From positions 1 through 50,236 of the IMG/VR virus record IMGVR_UViG_3300037349_000149: a stretch of DNA of 50,236 nt, one strand, 5' to 3'. Both the position numbers and the translations under genes were made by a program. Positions within the stretch are counted from its first letter, which is position 1. Every line of letters begins with the position of its first letter. The notes under the pieces were generated by a model. That model worked only from the letters and a program-made list of their open reading frames with translations. It made no database searches and was not told the DNA's origin. This document shows, one piece after another, positions 6,870-14,635 of this stretch. The stretch comes from a virus.

Positions 6870-7693
6870 GCGCCGCCACCATCGCGGACGTCCTCTCCGG
6901 CGCGGCGCGGTGGTGCGTTGTGGAGGGCGATTGCCTCGACGTCATGCGGGGGATGGCGGATCGGAGCGTGGCGCATGTGATTTGCGATCCGCCGTACGAG
7001 GCCGAGGCGCACACGAAACAACGTCGGGTCAAGACGGGGGAAGGGTGCGTCGCGATGCCGCTTACGTTCGCGGCCATCACCGCAGAGGAACGGAAGTCCG
7101 CTGGGTACGAGTTCTCACGCGTTGCCACGCGGTGGATACTCGCGTTCTGTCAAGTCGAGGCCGCGATGAAGTGGCGGGACGCCATCGAGTGCCGCGACGC
7201 GGACGGGCTCACGCATTCGATGGCGACCTATCGACGCACGTGTGTCTGGGTCAAGCCGGACGCAATGCCGCAGTACAGCGGAGACCGTCCGGGCATGGGC
7301 TACGAGTCGATCGTTGCCTGCCATCGTACGGGGCGAAGCGCGTGGAACGGCGGCGGACGTATCGGCGTCTTCACGGCGTATCGAGCGCAGACCGGGCCGA
7401 TCAACGGCGGCGTACGCACGAAGAACGAGCACCCGACCACGAAGCCGGACGATCTCATGGCCGAACTCGTCGCCCTCTTCACCGACCCGTCCGACCTCAT
7501 CCTCGACCCCTTCGCCGGCTCCGGCACGACCGGCGTCGCGGCCCTCCGCCTCGGCCGCCGCTGCATCCTCATCGAGAAGGACCCCAAGTACGCCGCCCTC
7601 TGCCGCGAGCGGATGACCGCCGAAGAATCATCGTCAACGTTGCAAGCGAAACGCGCGGGACAGGAACCGCTCTTCGCAAAGGAGACCACATGA
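6866..7693 (+). CDS. Site-specific DNA methyltransferase (N4/N6, beta-type order)
   Basis: A 275-residue S-adenosylmethionine-dependent enzyme. Catalytic motif IV is DPPY at 41-44 and the SAM-binding motif I is LDPFAGSGTT at 213-222, late in the chain, which is the order of beta-class amino-methyltransferases. HPTTKP (189-194) is the usual motif before it. The DPPY form fits N6-adenine or N4-cytosine methylation. No restriction endonuclease is adjacent, so it is an orphan; it probably protects the phage genome from host restriction or marks DNA for regulation. The GTG start overlaps the RHH stop. Confidence 0.88.
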   Translation: MSAATIADVLSGAARWCVVEGDCLDVMRGMADRSVAHVICDPPYEAEAHTKQRRVKTGEGCVAMPLTFAAITAEERKSAGYEFSRVATRWILAFCQVEAAMKWRDAIECRDADGLTHSMATYRRTCVWVKPDAMPQYSGDRPGMGYESIVACHRTGRSAWNGGGRIGVFTAYRAQTGPINGGVRTKNEHPTTKPDDLMAELVALFTDPSDLILDPFAGSGTTGVAALRLGRRCILIEKDPKYAALCRERMTAEESSSTLQAKRAGQEPLFAKETT

Positions 7694-7884
7694 ACGCCCC
7701 GAATCTTCGCATCACCCCCGACGTCTCGAACCGCGACGACATGACCCTGAAGCTCCTCGGCTACGTGCAGGAGGAACTCAGCGCCGCGAAGCTGACCGAT
7801 GACCACGTGATTCGCATGCGCCACCTGGAGCGCGCGCAAGTGTTCATGTCCGAGGCGCTTCGCTCGTTCAGGAGCGGCACGTGA
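7690..7884 (+). CDS. Hypothetical small helical protein
   Basis: A 64-residue protein, mostly helical, with LKLLGYVQEELSAAKLTDD and VIRMRHLERAQVFMSEALRSF. It overlaps the methyltransferase stop (ATGA) and the next GTG. Not recognised; position suggests an accessory to the recombination block. Confidence 0.6.
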   Translation: MNAPNLRITPDVSNRDDMTLKLLGYVQEELSAAKLTDDHVIRMRHLERAQVFMSEALRSFRSGT

Positions 7885-8129
7885 GCGCCTTCGAGTCTCG
7901 GGACTTCGAGTTGGCCTACTTCGTCGTGTTCGCCATCGTCCCCAACCTGGAGAACGCCGGTCTCGACATGGCCAAGAAGCTGGCCGAGCTGACGCGCACA
8001 CCCGGGGAACTCATCGACGCCGCCCGCGCGATGCGCGACGCCCCGATCCACAAGCGCGTGTTCGCGGCGCTCGACCTGCTCGAGAAGGCTCGGGCGGGGG
8101 ACACCATCCCGGCTCCGGTGCAGTCGTGA
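7881..8129 (+). CDS. Hypothetical small protein
   Basis: An 82-residue protein starting with GTG in a GTGA overlap. An N-terminal hydrophobic stretch (LAYFVVFAIVPNL) is followed by helices (MAKKLAELTRTPGELIDAARAM). It directly precedes and overlaps the ERF gene. No family recognised. Confidence 0.6.
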   Translation: MSAFESRDFELAYFVVFAIVPNLENAGLDMAKKLAELTRTPGELIDAARAMRDAPIHKRVFAALDLLEKARAGDTIPAPVQS

Positions 8130-8854
8130 GCGAGAAAGCCGCACTCGTTGTCGACCACACCCGAGAGGCGCAAGCGTCGGTGCTCGACGTCATCGACCGC
8201 GCCGCGCGCGATCCGTCTGTCGACGTGGAGAAGCTGGAGCGCCTGCTCGCGATCCAAGAGCGCCTGCTCGCCGACCAGCGGAAGACGGCCTACTTCGCCG
8301 CGCTCGCGCGACTGCAGGCCACGCTGCCGCAGATCGCCAAGTCGGGAGCGATTCTCGACAGAGGCGGCACGGTTCGCAACAAGTACGCAAAGCTGGAAGA
8401 CATCGATGTGGTGATTCGTCCGCTATGCGCGGCTGAGGGATTCTCGTTTTCGTTCGACAGCAAAGCCGCGGAGAAAGGCTCGATGTACTCGTGCGCGATG
8501 CAGCATTGCGACGGGCACACGGAGACCAAGACGCTCACGCTGCCGACCGACACGGGCGGCGGTCGTGGCGACGTGCAGTCGGCAGGTTCTACGCTGTCGT
8601 ACGCGAAGCGGTACCTACTCGGCATGCACCTGCACATCGTAACTCGCGACGAAGATACAGACGGTCATTCTCACGACCCCATCACGCCAGAGCAAGCCAT
8701 CGAGCTGCGCGCCTCACTCGCGGAATCGGGGGGCAGCGAAGAGCGGTTCCTGAAGTACCTCAATGCGGAGACATTCGAGGCGATCCGAGGGGATCAGTTG
8801 GCCAAGGCGAAGTCGCTCATCGAGGAGAAGAAGCGGCAGAAGGTGGCGCGATGA
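8126..8854 (+). CDS. erf: ERF-family single-strand annealing protein
   Basis: A 242-residue recombinase that would anneal complementary single strands. The ERF core is visible: KTAYFAALARLQATLPQI, then NKYAKLEDIDVVIRPL near residue 90, then SAGSTLSYAKRYLLGMHL near residue 155. The last 60 residues are a charged helical tail. With the YqaJ exonuclease 320 bp downstream it makes the usual exonuclease/annealase pair. Such annealases tolerate short homologies, which matters for the repeat-leader array that follows. Confidence 0.88.
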   Translation: MSEKAALVVDHTREAQASVLDVIDRAARDPSVDVEKLERLLAIQERLLADQRKTAYFAALARLQATLPQIAKSGAILDRGGTVRNKYAKLEDIDVVIRPLCAAEGFSFSFDSKAAEKGSMYSCAMQHCDGHTETKTLTLPTDTGGGRGDVQSAGSTLSYAKRYLLGMHLHIVTRDEDTDGHSHDPITPEQAIELRASLAESGGSEERFLKYLNAETFEAIRGDQLAKAKSLIEEKKRQKVAR

Positions 8855-9177
8855 AACGGGTGTGGTGCACCACTCGGGACGGACGACGACGCTGCACGGC
8901 GTACAGTGACACGCGGCGCGCGCTCGTCATCACGCGGAGCTACAAGCCGTTGGCGCCGTCCGTCGACCGCTACGCCATCACGCATCGGAGAACGGGGCTG
9001 CTCGTGTGCGGTGAGACACTGTTCGCCGATCTGCCCACCGCACGCAAGGCGCTCCGCGCGCTGCTGCCGCTCGGGTGGGACTACGACGAGCCGCAGACAG
9101 AGCCTCGGACCAAAGACGCGATGCGGACCCTGGAGAGGATCAAGCGTGTGCTGGCTGCACTCAGGAGGGACACATGA
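8851..9177 (+). CDS. Hypothetical protein between ERF and YqaJ
   Basis: A 108-residue basic protein, overlapping both neighbours as ATGA. It contains TRDGRRRCTAYSDTRRALVI, possibly a small beta domain, and a C-terminal Arg-rich helix. No family recognised; being locked inside the recombination operon suggests a partner role. Confidence 0.6.
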   Translation: MKRVWCTTRDGRRRCTAYSDTRRALVITRSYKPLAPSVDRYAITHRRTGLLVCGETLFADLPTARKALRALLPLGWDYDEPQTEPRTKDAMRTLERIKRVLAALRRDT

Positions 9178-9797
9178 TCATCCACGACGTTCAGCAGGGC
9201 ACCACCGAATGGCTTGCCGTGCGCGCGGGCATCCCAACCGCCTCGTGCTTCGACAACATCATCACGCCTGGCGGAAAAGCGTCGAAGTCGGCCGTCAAGT
9301 ACATGCACAAGCTCCTCGCCGAAAGGATGATGCAGAGACCGATCGTCGAGTTCGTCGGCCCGTGGGCGGAGCGAGGGAAGGATCTGGAGGCGGACGCCGC
9401 GCTGTACTACGAGGGCGTGCGTGAGCTGGAGACCACGAAGGTGGGATTCTGCACCAATGACGCGGGGACCATCGGGGCGAGCCCGGACAGGCTAGTGGGC
9501 CAGGATGGGCTGTTGGAACTGAAGGTCCCGGCCGAGCACACCCACGTGGCCTACCTTCTCACGCGCGCGGTCGACGCCGAGTATTACCCACAGGTCCAGG
9601 GGCAACTCTGGATCGCTGAGCGCCAGTGGCTCGACATCATGTCCTACCACCCCGAGATGCCGCCCGCGATCATCCACGTCGAGCGAGACGAGAAGTACAT
9701 CGCAACCCTGAGCGCGGCGGTGCAGACATTCTCGGGGGAACTCGAGCGGATGGCGGTGGACCTTCGGGAGCGCGGGTGGATACGGGCGCTGGCGTAA
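9174..9797 (+). CDS. YqaJ/lambda-type exonuclease
   Basis: A 207-residue nuclease of the lambda exonuclease/YqaJ fold that resects double-stranded ends. Signatures in order: TEWLAVRAGIPTAS (11-24), a glutamate in GKDLEADAA (near 72), and the catalytic core GASPDRLVGQDGLLELKVP with D105, E115 and K117. WLDIMSYHP and a late helix finish the fold. It supplies 3' strands to the ERF protein. It is the last gene of the coupled run; a TGCGCGC leader begins right after its stop. Confidence 0.88.
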   Translation: MIIHDVQQGTTEWLAVRAGIPTASCFDNIITPGGKASKSAVKYMHKLLAERMMQRPIVEFVGPWAERGKDLEADAALYYEGVRELETTKVGFCTNDAGTIGASPDRLVGQDGLLELKVPAEHTHVAYLLTRAVDAEYYPQVQGQLWIAERQWLDIMSYHPEMPPAIIHVERDEKYIATLSAAVQTFSGELERMAVDLRERGWIRALA

Positions 9798-9943
9798 GGT
9801 GCCTGCGCGCGAGCGCTGGAAGGAGATCAAGACGATGAGGCGGCCACTGGCCCTTACCCGATGTTCGTGCAGGTTGCCCCGCACCTCGCGCGCGTGCGGG
9901 CGTGAGACTCGTGTCTTTGCGCGCTTTCGGAGAGGAGACGACC
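9798..9943 (+). other. Double leader with a possible frameshifted micro-ORF
   Basis: Two leaders flank 9835-9905. After the first, an ATG at 9835 stands nine bases behind AAGGAG but its frame runs into the next gene as Arg-rich nonsense. A protein-like frame (MFVQVAPHLARVRA, ATG 9861, stop 9903-9905) ends exactly where the second leader begins, in a different phase. One missing base after the ATG at 9835 would join them into a 23-residue peptide. It looks like a tiny cassette gene with a frameshift, or a sequencing error. Confidence 0.3.
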
Positions 9944-10126
9944 ATGAGCTACGCGTGTCCGCGATGTGGCACCACGTTGGTAGAGACCGACGACGACGTG
10001 AACGACTACGAGCTTGAGGGGGCGCAGGTGCGGCATACCGTCAAGCGGTGCGAGGAGTCGAAGTTGTCCACCGGCGATGAGACGATGTGTCCGCCGGACG
10101 CAGGCTCGTACCCGACTGCAAGATAG
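9944..10126 (+). CDS. Small cysteine-knuckle protein
   Basis: A 60-residue protein opening with MSYACPRCGTTLVET, half of a zinc ribbon, with further cysteines near residues 31 and 44 (KRCEE, MCPPD). The ATG follows GAGAGGAGACGACC from the leader. First clear gene of the leader array. Metal binding is likely; the function is unknown. Confidence 0.6.
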   Translation: MSYACPRCGTTLVETDDDVNDYELEGAQVRHTVKRCEESKLSTGDETMCPPDAGSYPTAR

Positions 10127-10155
10127 AAAACATGCGCGCGACCCAGGAGGACTCG

Positions 10156-10473
10156 ATGGTGACCGTTACCCGAGCTGAGTTCATGGCGGACGCTGGAGCA
10201 GTCATGCGCCGGTCGGAGACCGAGGGGCCGATCGGCATCGAAGGTGAGGACGGGAAGGTGGGCGTCATCGTTCACTGCCCGAGGGACGAGCGACTCTCAG
10301 ATCAGGAGATGGCTGACCTCGTGCGCGCCGTGTGGCCCATCCCGTGCGAGGACTCGGGCTACATCCCGACGTGCCGCTACTGTCGCACGCAGATGGGGAC
10401 ACCGGACGGTGAGGCGTTCGAGCATAAGCCGACGTGCGCTTGGCTGCGCTTGAAGAATGCGATCAGTGCGTAG
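10156..10473 (+). CDS. Hypothetical protein with zinc-finger-like C-terminus
   Basis: A 105-residue protein. The leader (TGCGCGC at 10133, AGGAGG at 10144) fixes the start at ATG 10156 rather than the in-frame ATGs at 10087 and 10132, which lie in the previous gene or in the leader. It has an N-terminal RAEFMADAGAVMRRSE region, reminiscent of small antitoxin-like N-termini, and a C-terminal CRYC...HKPTCAW cluster that could bind zinc. Function unknown. Confidence 0.6.
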   Translation: MVTVTRAEFMADAGAVMRRSETEGPIGIEGEDGKVGVIVHCPRDERLSDQEMADLVRAVWPIPCEDSGYIPTCRYCRTQMGTPDGEAFEHKPTCAWLRLKNAISA

Positions 10474-10495
10474 ACCCTCTGTTTTCGGAGGGACC

Positions 10496-11332
10496 ATGGG
10501 CCTGGATGACTTCGGCGACCGAATGAAGATGTACGAGGGGCTGGCGAACGTCCGGTTGCTTCCCGGCGCCATCGTCTGCGCTCGTCTCGACGGGCGCGGC
10601 TTTCACACGTTCACGAAGCACGCAGCGCGACCGTTTAGCTCGACGTTCCACGCGATGATGGTGGACGTGACGCGGCTCTTGGTCGTCGAGGGTTGCGCGA
10701 CGGTGGGGTATACGCAGTCGGACGAGATCAGCCTGGCGTGGATCGACAATCCATTCTTCGATGGCAACCCGCAGAAGATGACCTCGACGCTCGCGGCGAT
10801 GGCGAGCGTCGCACTCAATGCGAAGTCGTACCTCGTGAACGCTGAGGGTTCGACGATGGGCGACGTCCGAATCGGGCGCGAAGTGGCTTCGGGACTGCGG
10901 TGGCACGACGCTCCGACGTTCGATTGTCGCGTGTGGGTAGTGCCGTCACTCGTCGAGGCGTCCAACGTATTCCTCTGGCGGCAGCAGGACGCCGCGCGCA
11001 ACTCGGTGCAGATGGCGGCTCGCTTCCACTTCTCGCACAAGGCGTGCGACAACTTGAACGGCAAAGAGCTGCAAGAGAAACTCTTCACCGAGGCTGGCGT
11101 GAACTGGAACGACTACCCGTCGTCTTTCAAGCGCGGGACTTTCGTCAAACACGCCAAGACGCACCGCGCCTTCACCCACGAGGAGTTGGAGGCGCTCCCT
11201 CCGAAGCACGACGCACGGAAGGATCCAGGTATGGTCGTCGAGCGGCGGATCTTGGTGGAATGCGACATCGACCTACGCAGTCACGGAGACCGGCCAAGCG
11301 TTCTGTTTTCGGACGACTTGGCCGGTTCCTGA
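10496..11332 (+). CDS. Thg1-like tRNA(His) guanylyltransferase family protein
   Basis: A 278-residue protein with the Thg1 catalytic layout: RLDGRGFHTFTK (D32, G33) and GYTQSDEISLAW (S75, D76, E77), the carboxylates that bind the two metal ions in the palm-like domain. Known family members add nucleotides in the 3'-5' direction, either G-1 on tRNA(His) or repair of tRNA 5' ends. A C-terminal region with KACDNLNGKELQEKL and NWNDYPSSFKRG follows, as in bacterial Thg1-like proteins. It is by far the largest gene of the leader array and is preceded by a shortened leader (TGTTTTCGGAGGGACC) that lacks the TGCGCGC core. Confidence 0.85.
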   Translation: MGLDDFGDRMKMYEGLANVRLLPGAIVCARLDGRGFHTFTKHAARPFSSTFHAMMVDVTRLLVVEGCATVGYTQSDEISLAWIDNPFFDGNPQKMTSTLAAMASVALNAKSYLVNAEGSTMGDVRIGREVASGLRWHDAPTFDCRVWVVPSLVEASNVFLWRQQDAARNSVQMAARFHFSHKACDNLNGKELQEKLFTEAGVNWNDYPSSFKRGTFVKHAKTHRAFTHEELEALPPKHDARKDPGMVVERRILVECDIDLRSHGDRPSVLFSDDLAGS

Positions 11333-11377
11333 CTTGGACTTTTGCGCGCAAACTGGAACGGAACGAAGGAGACGAAC

Positions 11378-11770
11378 GTGGACTCAAGAGGACGCGCCAC
11401 GAAGTGGCTCATCGAACACAATCACCATGCCTGTCACCTCGTAGATGGGCAGGACGGAGAGATCCCCAAGCCGGATGACGCCGACGCACTCGCGGCCGAG
11501 TTTAGAGCCGCGCAAGAGTCGCCGGAGTTGGAGAAGGTCATCGAGGCTGCGAGGGAGGCGACGTGCGACACGCACAACATCCCGGCATGCGTCGAGCTGG
11601 GGAAGGCGCTCTACGAGTACGACAAGGCGCGCGGCGCTCTCTGCCCGATCTGGCTGGCCGAGCGCATCCGTGAGCTTTGCGCGGCGCAGGGCTCGTGTGG
11701 TGAAGCAGGGTGCACCGCGGTGGCGACGTGCGACTTGCTGCGCGTGCTCGATGAGGAAACCGCGCGCTAG
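11378..11770 (+). CDS. Hypothetical protein of the leader array
   Basis: A 130-residue acidic protein. The leader (TGCGCGC at 11343, AAGGAG at 11366) points to GTG 11378; the in-frame ATG at 11342 lies inside the leader. Cysteines near residues 60, 89 and 102-117 (CAAQGSCGEAGC) may form a metal site. The last 17 bases plus the following leader form a 27-base exact repeat with 15503-15529, the end of another array gene. Confidence 0.6.
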   Translation: MDSRGRATKWLIEHNHHACHLVDGQDGEIPKPDDADALAAEFRAAQESPELEKVIEAAREATCDTHNIPACVELGKALYEYDKARGALCPIWLAERIRELCAAQGSCGEAGCTAVATCDLLRVLDEETAR

Positions 11771-11780
11771 CCTGCGCGCT
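11754..11780 (+). repeat. 27-bp direct repeat across a cassette boundary (copy 1)
   Basis: Exact 27-base match with 15503-15529. It covers the last codons and stop of the upstream gene plus the start of the leader, so the two unrelated genes end in the same ETAR residues. Fits recombination at cassette ends. Confidence 0.9.
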
Positions 11781-11790
11781 GTGGCGGAGC

Positions 11791-11832
11791 ATGAGGGCGT
11801 GGGTGCGCGAGCACCTAAGAGAAACGGTCTGA
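11791..11832 (+). CDS. 13-residue micro-ORF between two leaders
   Basis: ATG 11791 follows TGGCGGAGC and encodes MRAWVREHLRETV before a TGA at 11830-11832. A leader precedes it (11773) and another follows its stop at once (11837). It therefore occupies a full cassette position of the array with an extremely short frame. It may be a real micropeptide or the remnant of a deleted gene. Confidence 0.3.
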   Translation: MRAWVREHLRETV

Positions 11833-11865
11833 GGCCTGCGCGCGAATCACGAGAAGGAGATGGCG

Positions 11866-12216
11866 ATGGTGGAGTGCGTAGCAGTCGGTTGTGTGGTGTG
11901 GCTGGACGGGCAGGAGTGGGCGACCTGTCGCACCCCAGGACAGGCGGCCCGCGTGGCTGAGGACATGAGGGCGGCCGACGCGGCTGAACGTCGCATGTCG
12001 AACCTGCTCGACACGGTAGAGCGGCCCGCGAGTGTGCCTGAGGGGGCGCCGGGTTCGCTGCATCGACGAGCGTGGGGCCTCGGCAAGCGCCTCGACTTCG
12101 AGCGGACGAACGACCGGATCGTGGAGATGGAGGACATCCTTCGTTCCGCATACCCGGTACTGCGACAGGCAGATCAGTGGTCGCTGGTGGACAGGATCGA
12201 CAAGATTCGCGGCTGA
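11866..12216 (+). CDS. Hypothetical protein of the leader array
   Basis: A 116-residue protein. ATG 11866 is chosen over ATG 11860 because the latter touches the AAGGAG. The N-terminus is hydrophobic (VECVAVGCVVWLDGQEW) and the remainder helical and charged (RVAEDMRAADAAERRMSNLL, RTNDRIVEMEDILRSAYP). No family recognised. Confidence 0.6.
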   Translation: MVECVAVGCVVWLDGQEWATCRTPGQAARVAEDMRAADAAERRMSNLLDTVERPASVPEGAPGSLHRRAWGLGKRLDFERTNDRIVEMEDILRSAYPVLRQADQWSLVDRIDKIRG

Positions 12217-12261
12217 ACGCTGCGCGCTTTCGGAATCAAGAAGAAGGAGACGAGGTAGACC

Positions 12262-12723
12262 ATGCCGGAGATCCCCACGTACGACTGGAAGTACCTCATC
12301 TGCCCGAAGGGTGAGGCCACATGGGGCGAGTTCGCTGAGCACGGGACCTTCCCCACCGCGCCCTCATCCAACAGAGACTTTGACTGCACCCGCGTCGCGG
12401 AAGACATCGCGAGGCACATCGGCGCGGACGACGACGCGACCATCTGCCTGGAGGACCCGCACGGCAACCGCTACGAGGTCGACGTCACGCGCGAAGAGGC
12501 GGTCCGGTATGACTCGGTGGGGTACCGAGAGCTGGGCAAGAGTACGCAGGTCGCGAAGGTGCAGTGCGTGGACTGCTCCAAGGTCGCTACGCACCAGAAG
12601 TGCGCTCGTGGTCCAGAGAGCGGGCACCCGCTCGGCACGCCGCTTTGCGCGACGCATGCGTGCCCGGACTGCACGCCATATGCCGCGCTGGCGGTCAACG
12701 CAGAAGGCCCGCACGCACCGTAA
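12262..12723 (+). CDS. Hypothetical protein with C-terminal cysteine cluster
   Basis: A 153-residue protein preceded by a leader (TGCGCGCTTTCGGAA, then AAGGAGACGAGG). The N-terminal half (YDWKYLICPKGEATWGEF) looks globular. The C-terminal 55 residues hold CVDC, CARG, LCATHACPDC, a pattern fitting one or two zinc-binding knuckles. Unknown function. Confidence 0.6.
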   Translation: MPEIPTYDWKYLICPKGEATWGEFAEHGTFPTAPSSNRDFDCTRVAEDIARHIGADDDATICLEDPHGNRYEVDVTREEAVRYDSVGYRELGKSTQVAKVQCVDCSKVATHQKCARGPESGHPLGTPLCATHACPDCTPYAALAVNAEGPHAP

Positions 12724-12820
12724 GGGGTTTGCGCGCCTGGAGGGCTCGTGCGGGGGCGAATGCGACGCGTGCGGCGATCAGCCGGGCTAACCCGTGCGCG
12801 CTTTTGACGAGGAGGCGAGG
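12724..12820 (+). other. Two leaders with a possible zinc-knuckle micro-ORF
   Basis: Leaders at 12730 and 12795 bracket a short stretch. The frame that ends at TAA 12788-12790, just before the second leader, reads LEGSCGGECDACGDQPG, a CxxxCxxC pattern like those of its neighbours, but has no ATG or GTG start. A GTG at 12748 behind GGAGGG is in another phase. Possible decayed cassette. Confidence 0.25.
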
Positions 12821-13009
12821 ATGATCAATGTGACGGTGGCCGAGGCGGACAGGATGCGGGACGAGCGGCGCTTCGTGGAGCTGAACGCGCTCAAGAGGCG
12901 CGGTGTCGCCACGTGGAGCGATGAACGGGAGTTGGGTGAGTTGGAGCGGCGCATGACCCTACGTGACGCGCGACGCTTCGCACGTAAAGGAGACAGCGGA
13001 GATGGCTGA
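12821..13009 (+). CDS. Hypothetical small charged protein
   Basis: A 62-residue, highly charged helical protein (VAEADRMRDERRFVELNALK, DERELGELERRMTLRDARRF). The leader TGCGCGCTTTTGACGAGGA (12795) and GAGG place the start at ATG 12821, not at 12794. Its end overlaps the next gene by eight bases. Unknown. Confidence 0.55.
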   Translation: MINVTVAEADRMRDERRFVELNALKRRGVATWSDERELGELERRMTLRDARRFARKGDSGDG

Positions 13010-13247
13010 GAACGCGGGGTCGAAGGACCGAACTGGAGACATCCTGCGCGACGCGGCGGACGACCTCCGCGACGACTGGCCATGGCACGCAGACGCGTTG
13101 CTGGTGATGCTCAACGGGCTGAGGACGATTGCCGGTCGAAGTGTCGGCCCCGATGCGCGCGAGGCCGCGAGCGTGTTGGAGCACGCGGAACGTGTAGCTG
13201 AGGGTGAGCGCGACTCGGTGGAGCCGCTCCTTCCCCCGGCAAAGTGA
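13002..13247 (+). CDS. Hypothetical small protein
   Basis: An 81-residue protein. ATG 13002 follows AAGGAGACAGCGGAG. Helical with two acidic/Arg patches (DILRDAADDLRDDWPWHADALLVMLNGL, and REAASVLEHAERVAEGE). This is one of the few array genes without its own leader; it overlaps the previous gene instead. Confidence 0.55.
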   Translation: MAENAGSKDRTGDILRDAADDLRDDWPWHADALLVMLNGLRTIAGRSVGPDAREAASVLEHAERVAEGERDSVEPLLPPAK

Positions 13248-13288
13248 TGCGCGCTTTTGACGAGGACATGAAGGAAGGGTGACGAGCC

Positions 13289-13879
13289 ATGCCGACTGGA
13301 TACACCGCAATCATCGAGGAACGTGCGGACCTGACGTTTCGGGACTTTGCGCTCCGGTGCGCACGAGGGATGGGCGCCTGCATCATGCAGCGAGACGACC
13401 CGACAGACGACCCGCCCAAGGCGCCGGAGCCGTCCGACTACTACGCCAAGTCGAAGCTGAAGGCAGAGGCAAAGCTCGCCGAGCTTCGTGCCTTGACCAG
13501 CGAAGGGGTCCGAGCGCTCTGGCAATCCGACTGCGAGAGCATCGCCAAGAGCAACGCTGAAAGCGTTGCGAAGGCGAAGGAAACGGAACGTCGGTATGCC
13601 CGCATGCGGGCGATGGTCGAGGCGTGGAAGCCGCCCACGGTAGACCACGAGGGACTCCGGCAGTTCATGCTCCAGCAGATCGACATCTGCAAAATCGACT
13701 GGACGCCGTACACGGTCGAGGCGCCGGCAACCCCTGGCGACTGGCTGTCGAAGCAACTGGAGTCGGCCGAGTGGTCTCTCAAGTACGCCATCGAGCAAGG
13801 GGGTGATGAGGTCAAGCGCACGAACGAACGCCGTGACTGGATCACGGCCCTGTACGCGTCCCTGCCGGAAGGTGCGTGA
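13289..13879 (+). CDS. Conserved hypothetical phage protein
   Basis: A 196-residue protein that begins MPTGYTAIIEERADLTFRD and contains ALRCARGMGACI, a start I associate with a phage-borne family of unknown function. The middle is a long charged coiled-coil candidate (about residues 50-115, with KSKLKAEAKLAELRAL and AKAKETERRYARMRAM). The tail ends NERRDWITALYASLP. Leader TGCGCGCTTTTGACGAGGA at 13248; ATG follows GAAGGGTGACGAGCC. Confidence 0.65.
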   Translation: MPTGYTAIIEERADLTFRDFALRCARGMGACIMQRDDPTDDPPKAPEPSDYYAKSKLKAEAKLAELRALTSEGVRALWQSDCESIAKSNAESVAKAKETERRYARMRAMVEAWKPPTVDHEGLRQFMLQQIDICKIDWTPYTVEAPATPGDWLSKQLESAEWSLKYAIEQGGDEVKRTNERRDWITALYASLPEGA

Positions 13880-13935
13880 AGAGGCGCATGGACCCGGCGA
13901 TACGCGTCGAAACGCTGCGCGCGAAGGAGAACAGG

Positions 13936-14118
13936 ATGATCGAGAAAAGCTACCAAGACGCTGAGCTGACCTTGCGAGCGGCTGCCACCGCACACGCGTC
14001 CGCGCTTCGTGGCAGCGGCGGCTCTGATGCCACGCAACAACGCCTCGACGAGGCTTGCTTGTACATGTACGAGATGGCGGACGAACGTGGTCGCGATGGC
14101 CATCCAAACGACGACTAA
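13936..14118 (+). CDS. Hypothetical small helical protein
   Basis: A 60-residue protein. The leader TGCGCGCGAAGGAG at 13916 sets ATG 13936; the in-frame GTG at 13876 lies in the previous stop. Helical (SYQDAELTLRAAATAHASAL, QQRLDEACLYMYEMADE). No family recognised. Confidence 0.55.
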   Translation: MIEKSYQDAELTLRAAATAHASALRGSGGSDATQQRLDEACLYMYEMADERGRDGHPNDD

Positions 14119-14159
14119 GCTGCGCGCTTTCAACGACGGGACGAAGGAGAAGTGAAGCG

Positions 14160-14399
14160 ATGAACCCTCGACGACGACGATTCGCCAGGATGCGCCGATC
14201 CGTGCGGAGACAGGTAGAGCAATGGGTGCAGGCCCACCACGACCACGACTACACCGCTATGGCTCGCCTGGAGAAGCTGGCGACCCTACAGGCGTTCGCG
14301 CGGATGCTGACGGAGCGAGGAGTGACCACGCTACCCGCCATTCTCCGGCGTCGGGTGATCAGCGCATCGGTGCGTGGGTACACTGGGATTCGGGTCTAA
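14160..14399 (+). CDS. Hypothetical basic protein
   Basis: A 79-residue, very basic protein (NPRRRRFARMRRSVRRQVEQW), then helix (MARLEKLATLQAFARMLTERG). Leader at 14121 with CGAAGGAGAAG gives ATG 14160; a longer in-frame frame from 14055 is rejected. Could bind nucleic acid; unproven. Confidence 0.55.
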   Translation: MNPRRRRFARMRRSVRRQVEQWVQAHHDHDYTAMARLEKLATLQAFARMLTERGVTTLPAILRRRVISASVRGYTGIRV

Positions 14400-14425
14400 G
14401 GCTGCGCGCGAAGGAGGACGAGACG

Positions 14426-14605
14426 ATGGCCAGGGGCGTTCAGTGCACCGTGCACATCCGATGCTGGGACAACGGCGTAAAGGGTAAGCGACTGCATCCG
14501 TTGCGCATCAGGTGCGCGAAGTGCGGAGAGACGCTCGCGGTACACGCGGCCGAGCATCCGCACGACAGAGGCGACGGGTGCACGGGGTTCGAGGCAAAGA
14601 CGTGA
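14426..14605 (+). CDS. Small zinc-finger-like protein
   Basis: A 59-residue protein with CTVHIRCW near the start, CAKCGETLAVHAAEH in the middle and CTGF at the end, giving enough Cys/His for a zinc site. Leader TGCGCGCGAAGGAG at 14403 directly precedes ATG 14426. Function unknown. Confidence 0.6.
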   Translation: MARGVQCTVHIRCWDNGVKGKRLHPLRIRCAKCGETLAVHAAEHPHDRGDGCTGFEAKT

Positions 14606-14635
14606 TGCGCGCCAACTGGAACGGAACGAGGACCC

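Noticed and set aside
14580-14600. tRNA T-loop-like GGTTCGAGGC
   Set aside because: It lies inside a coding region and no acceptor stem or anticodon arm can be drawn around it.
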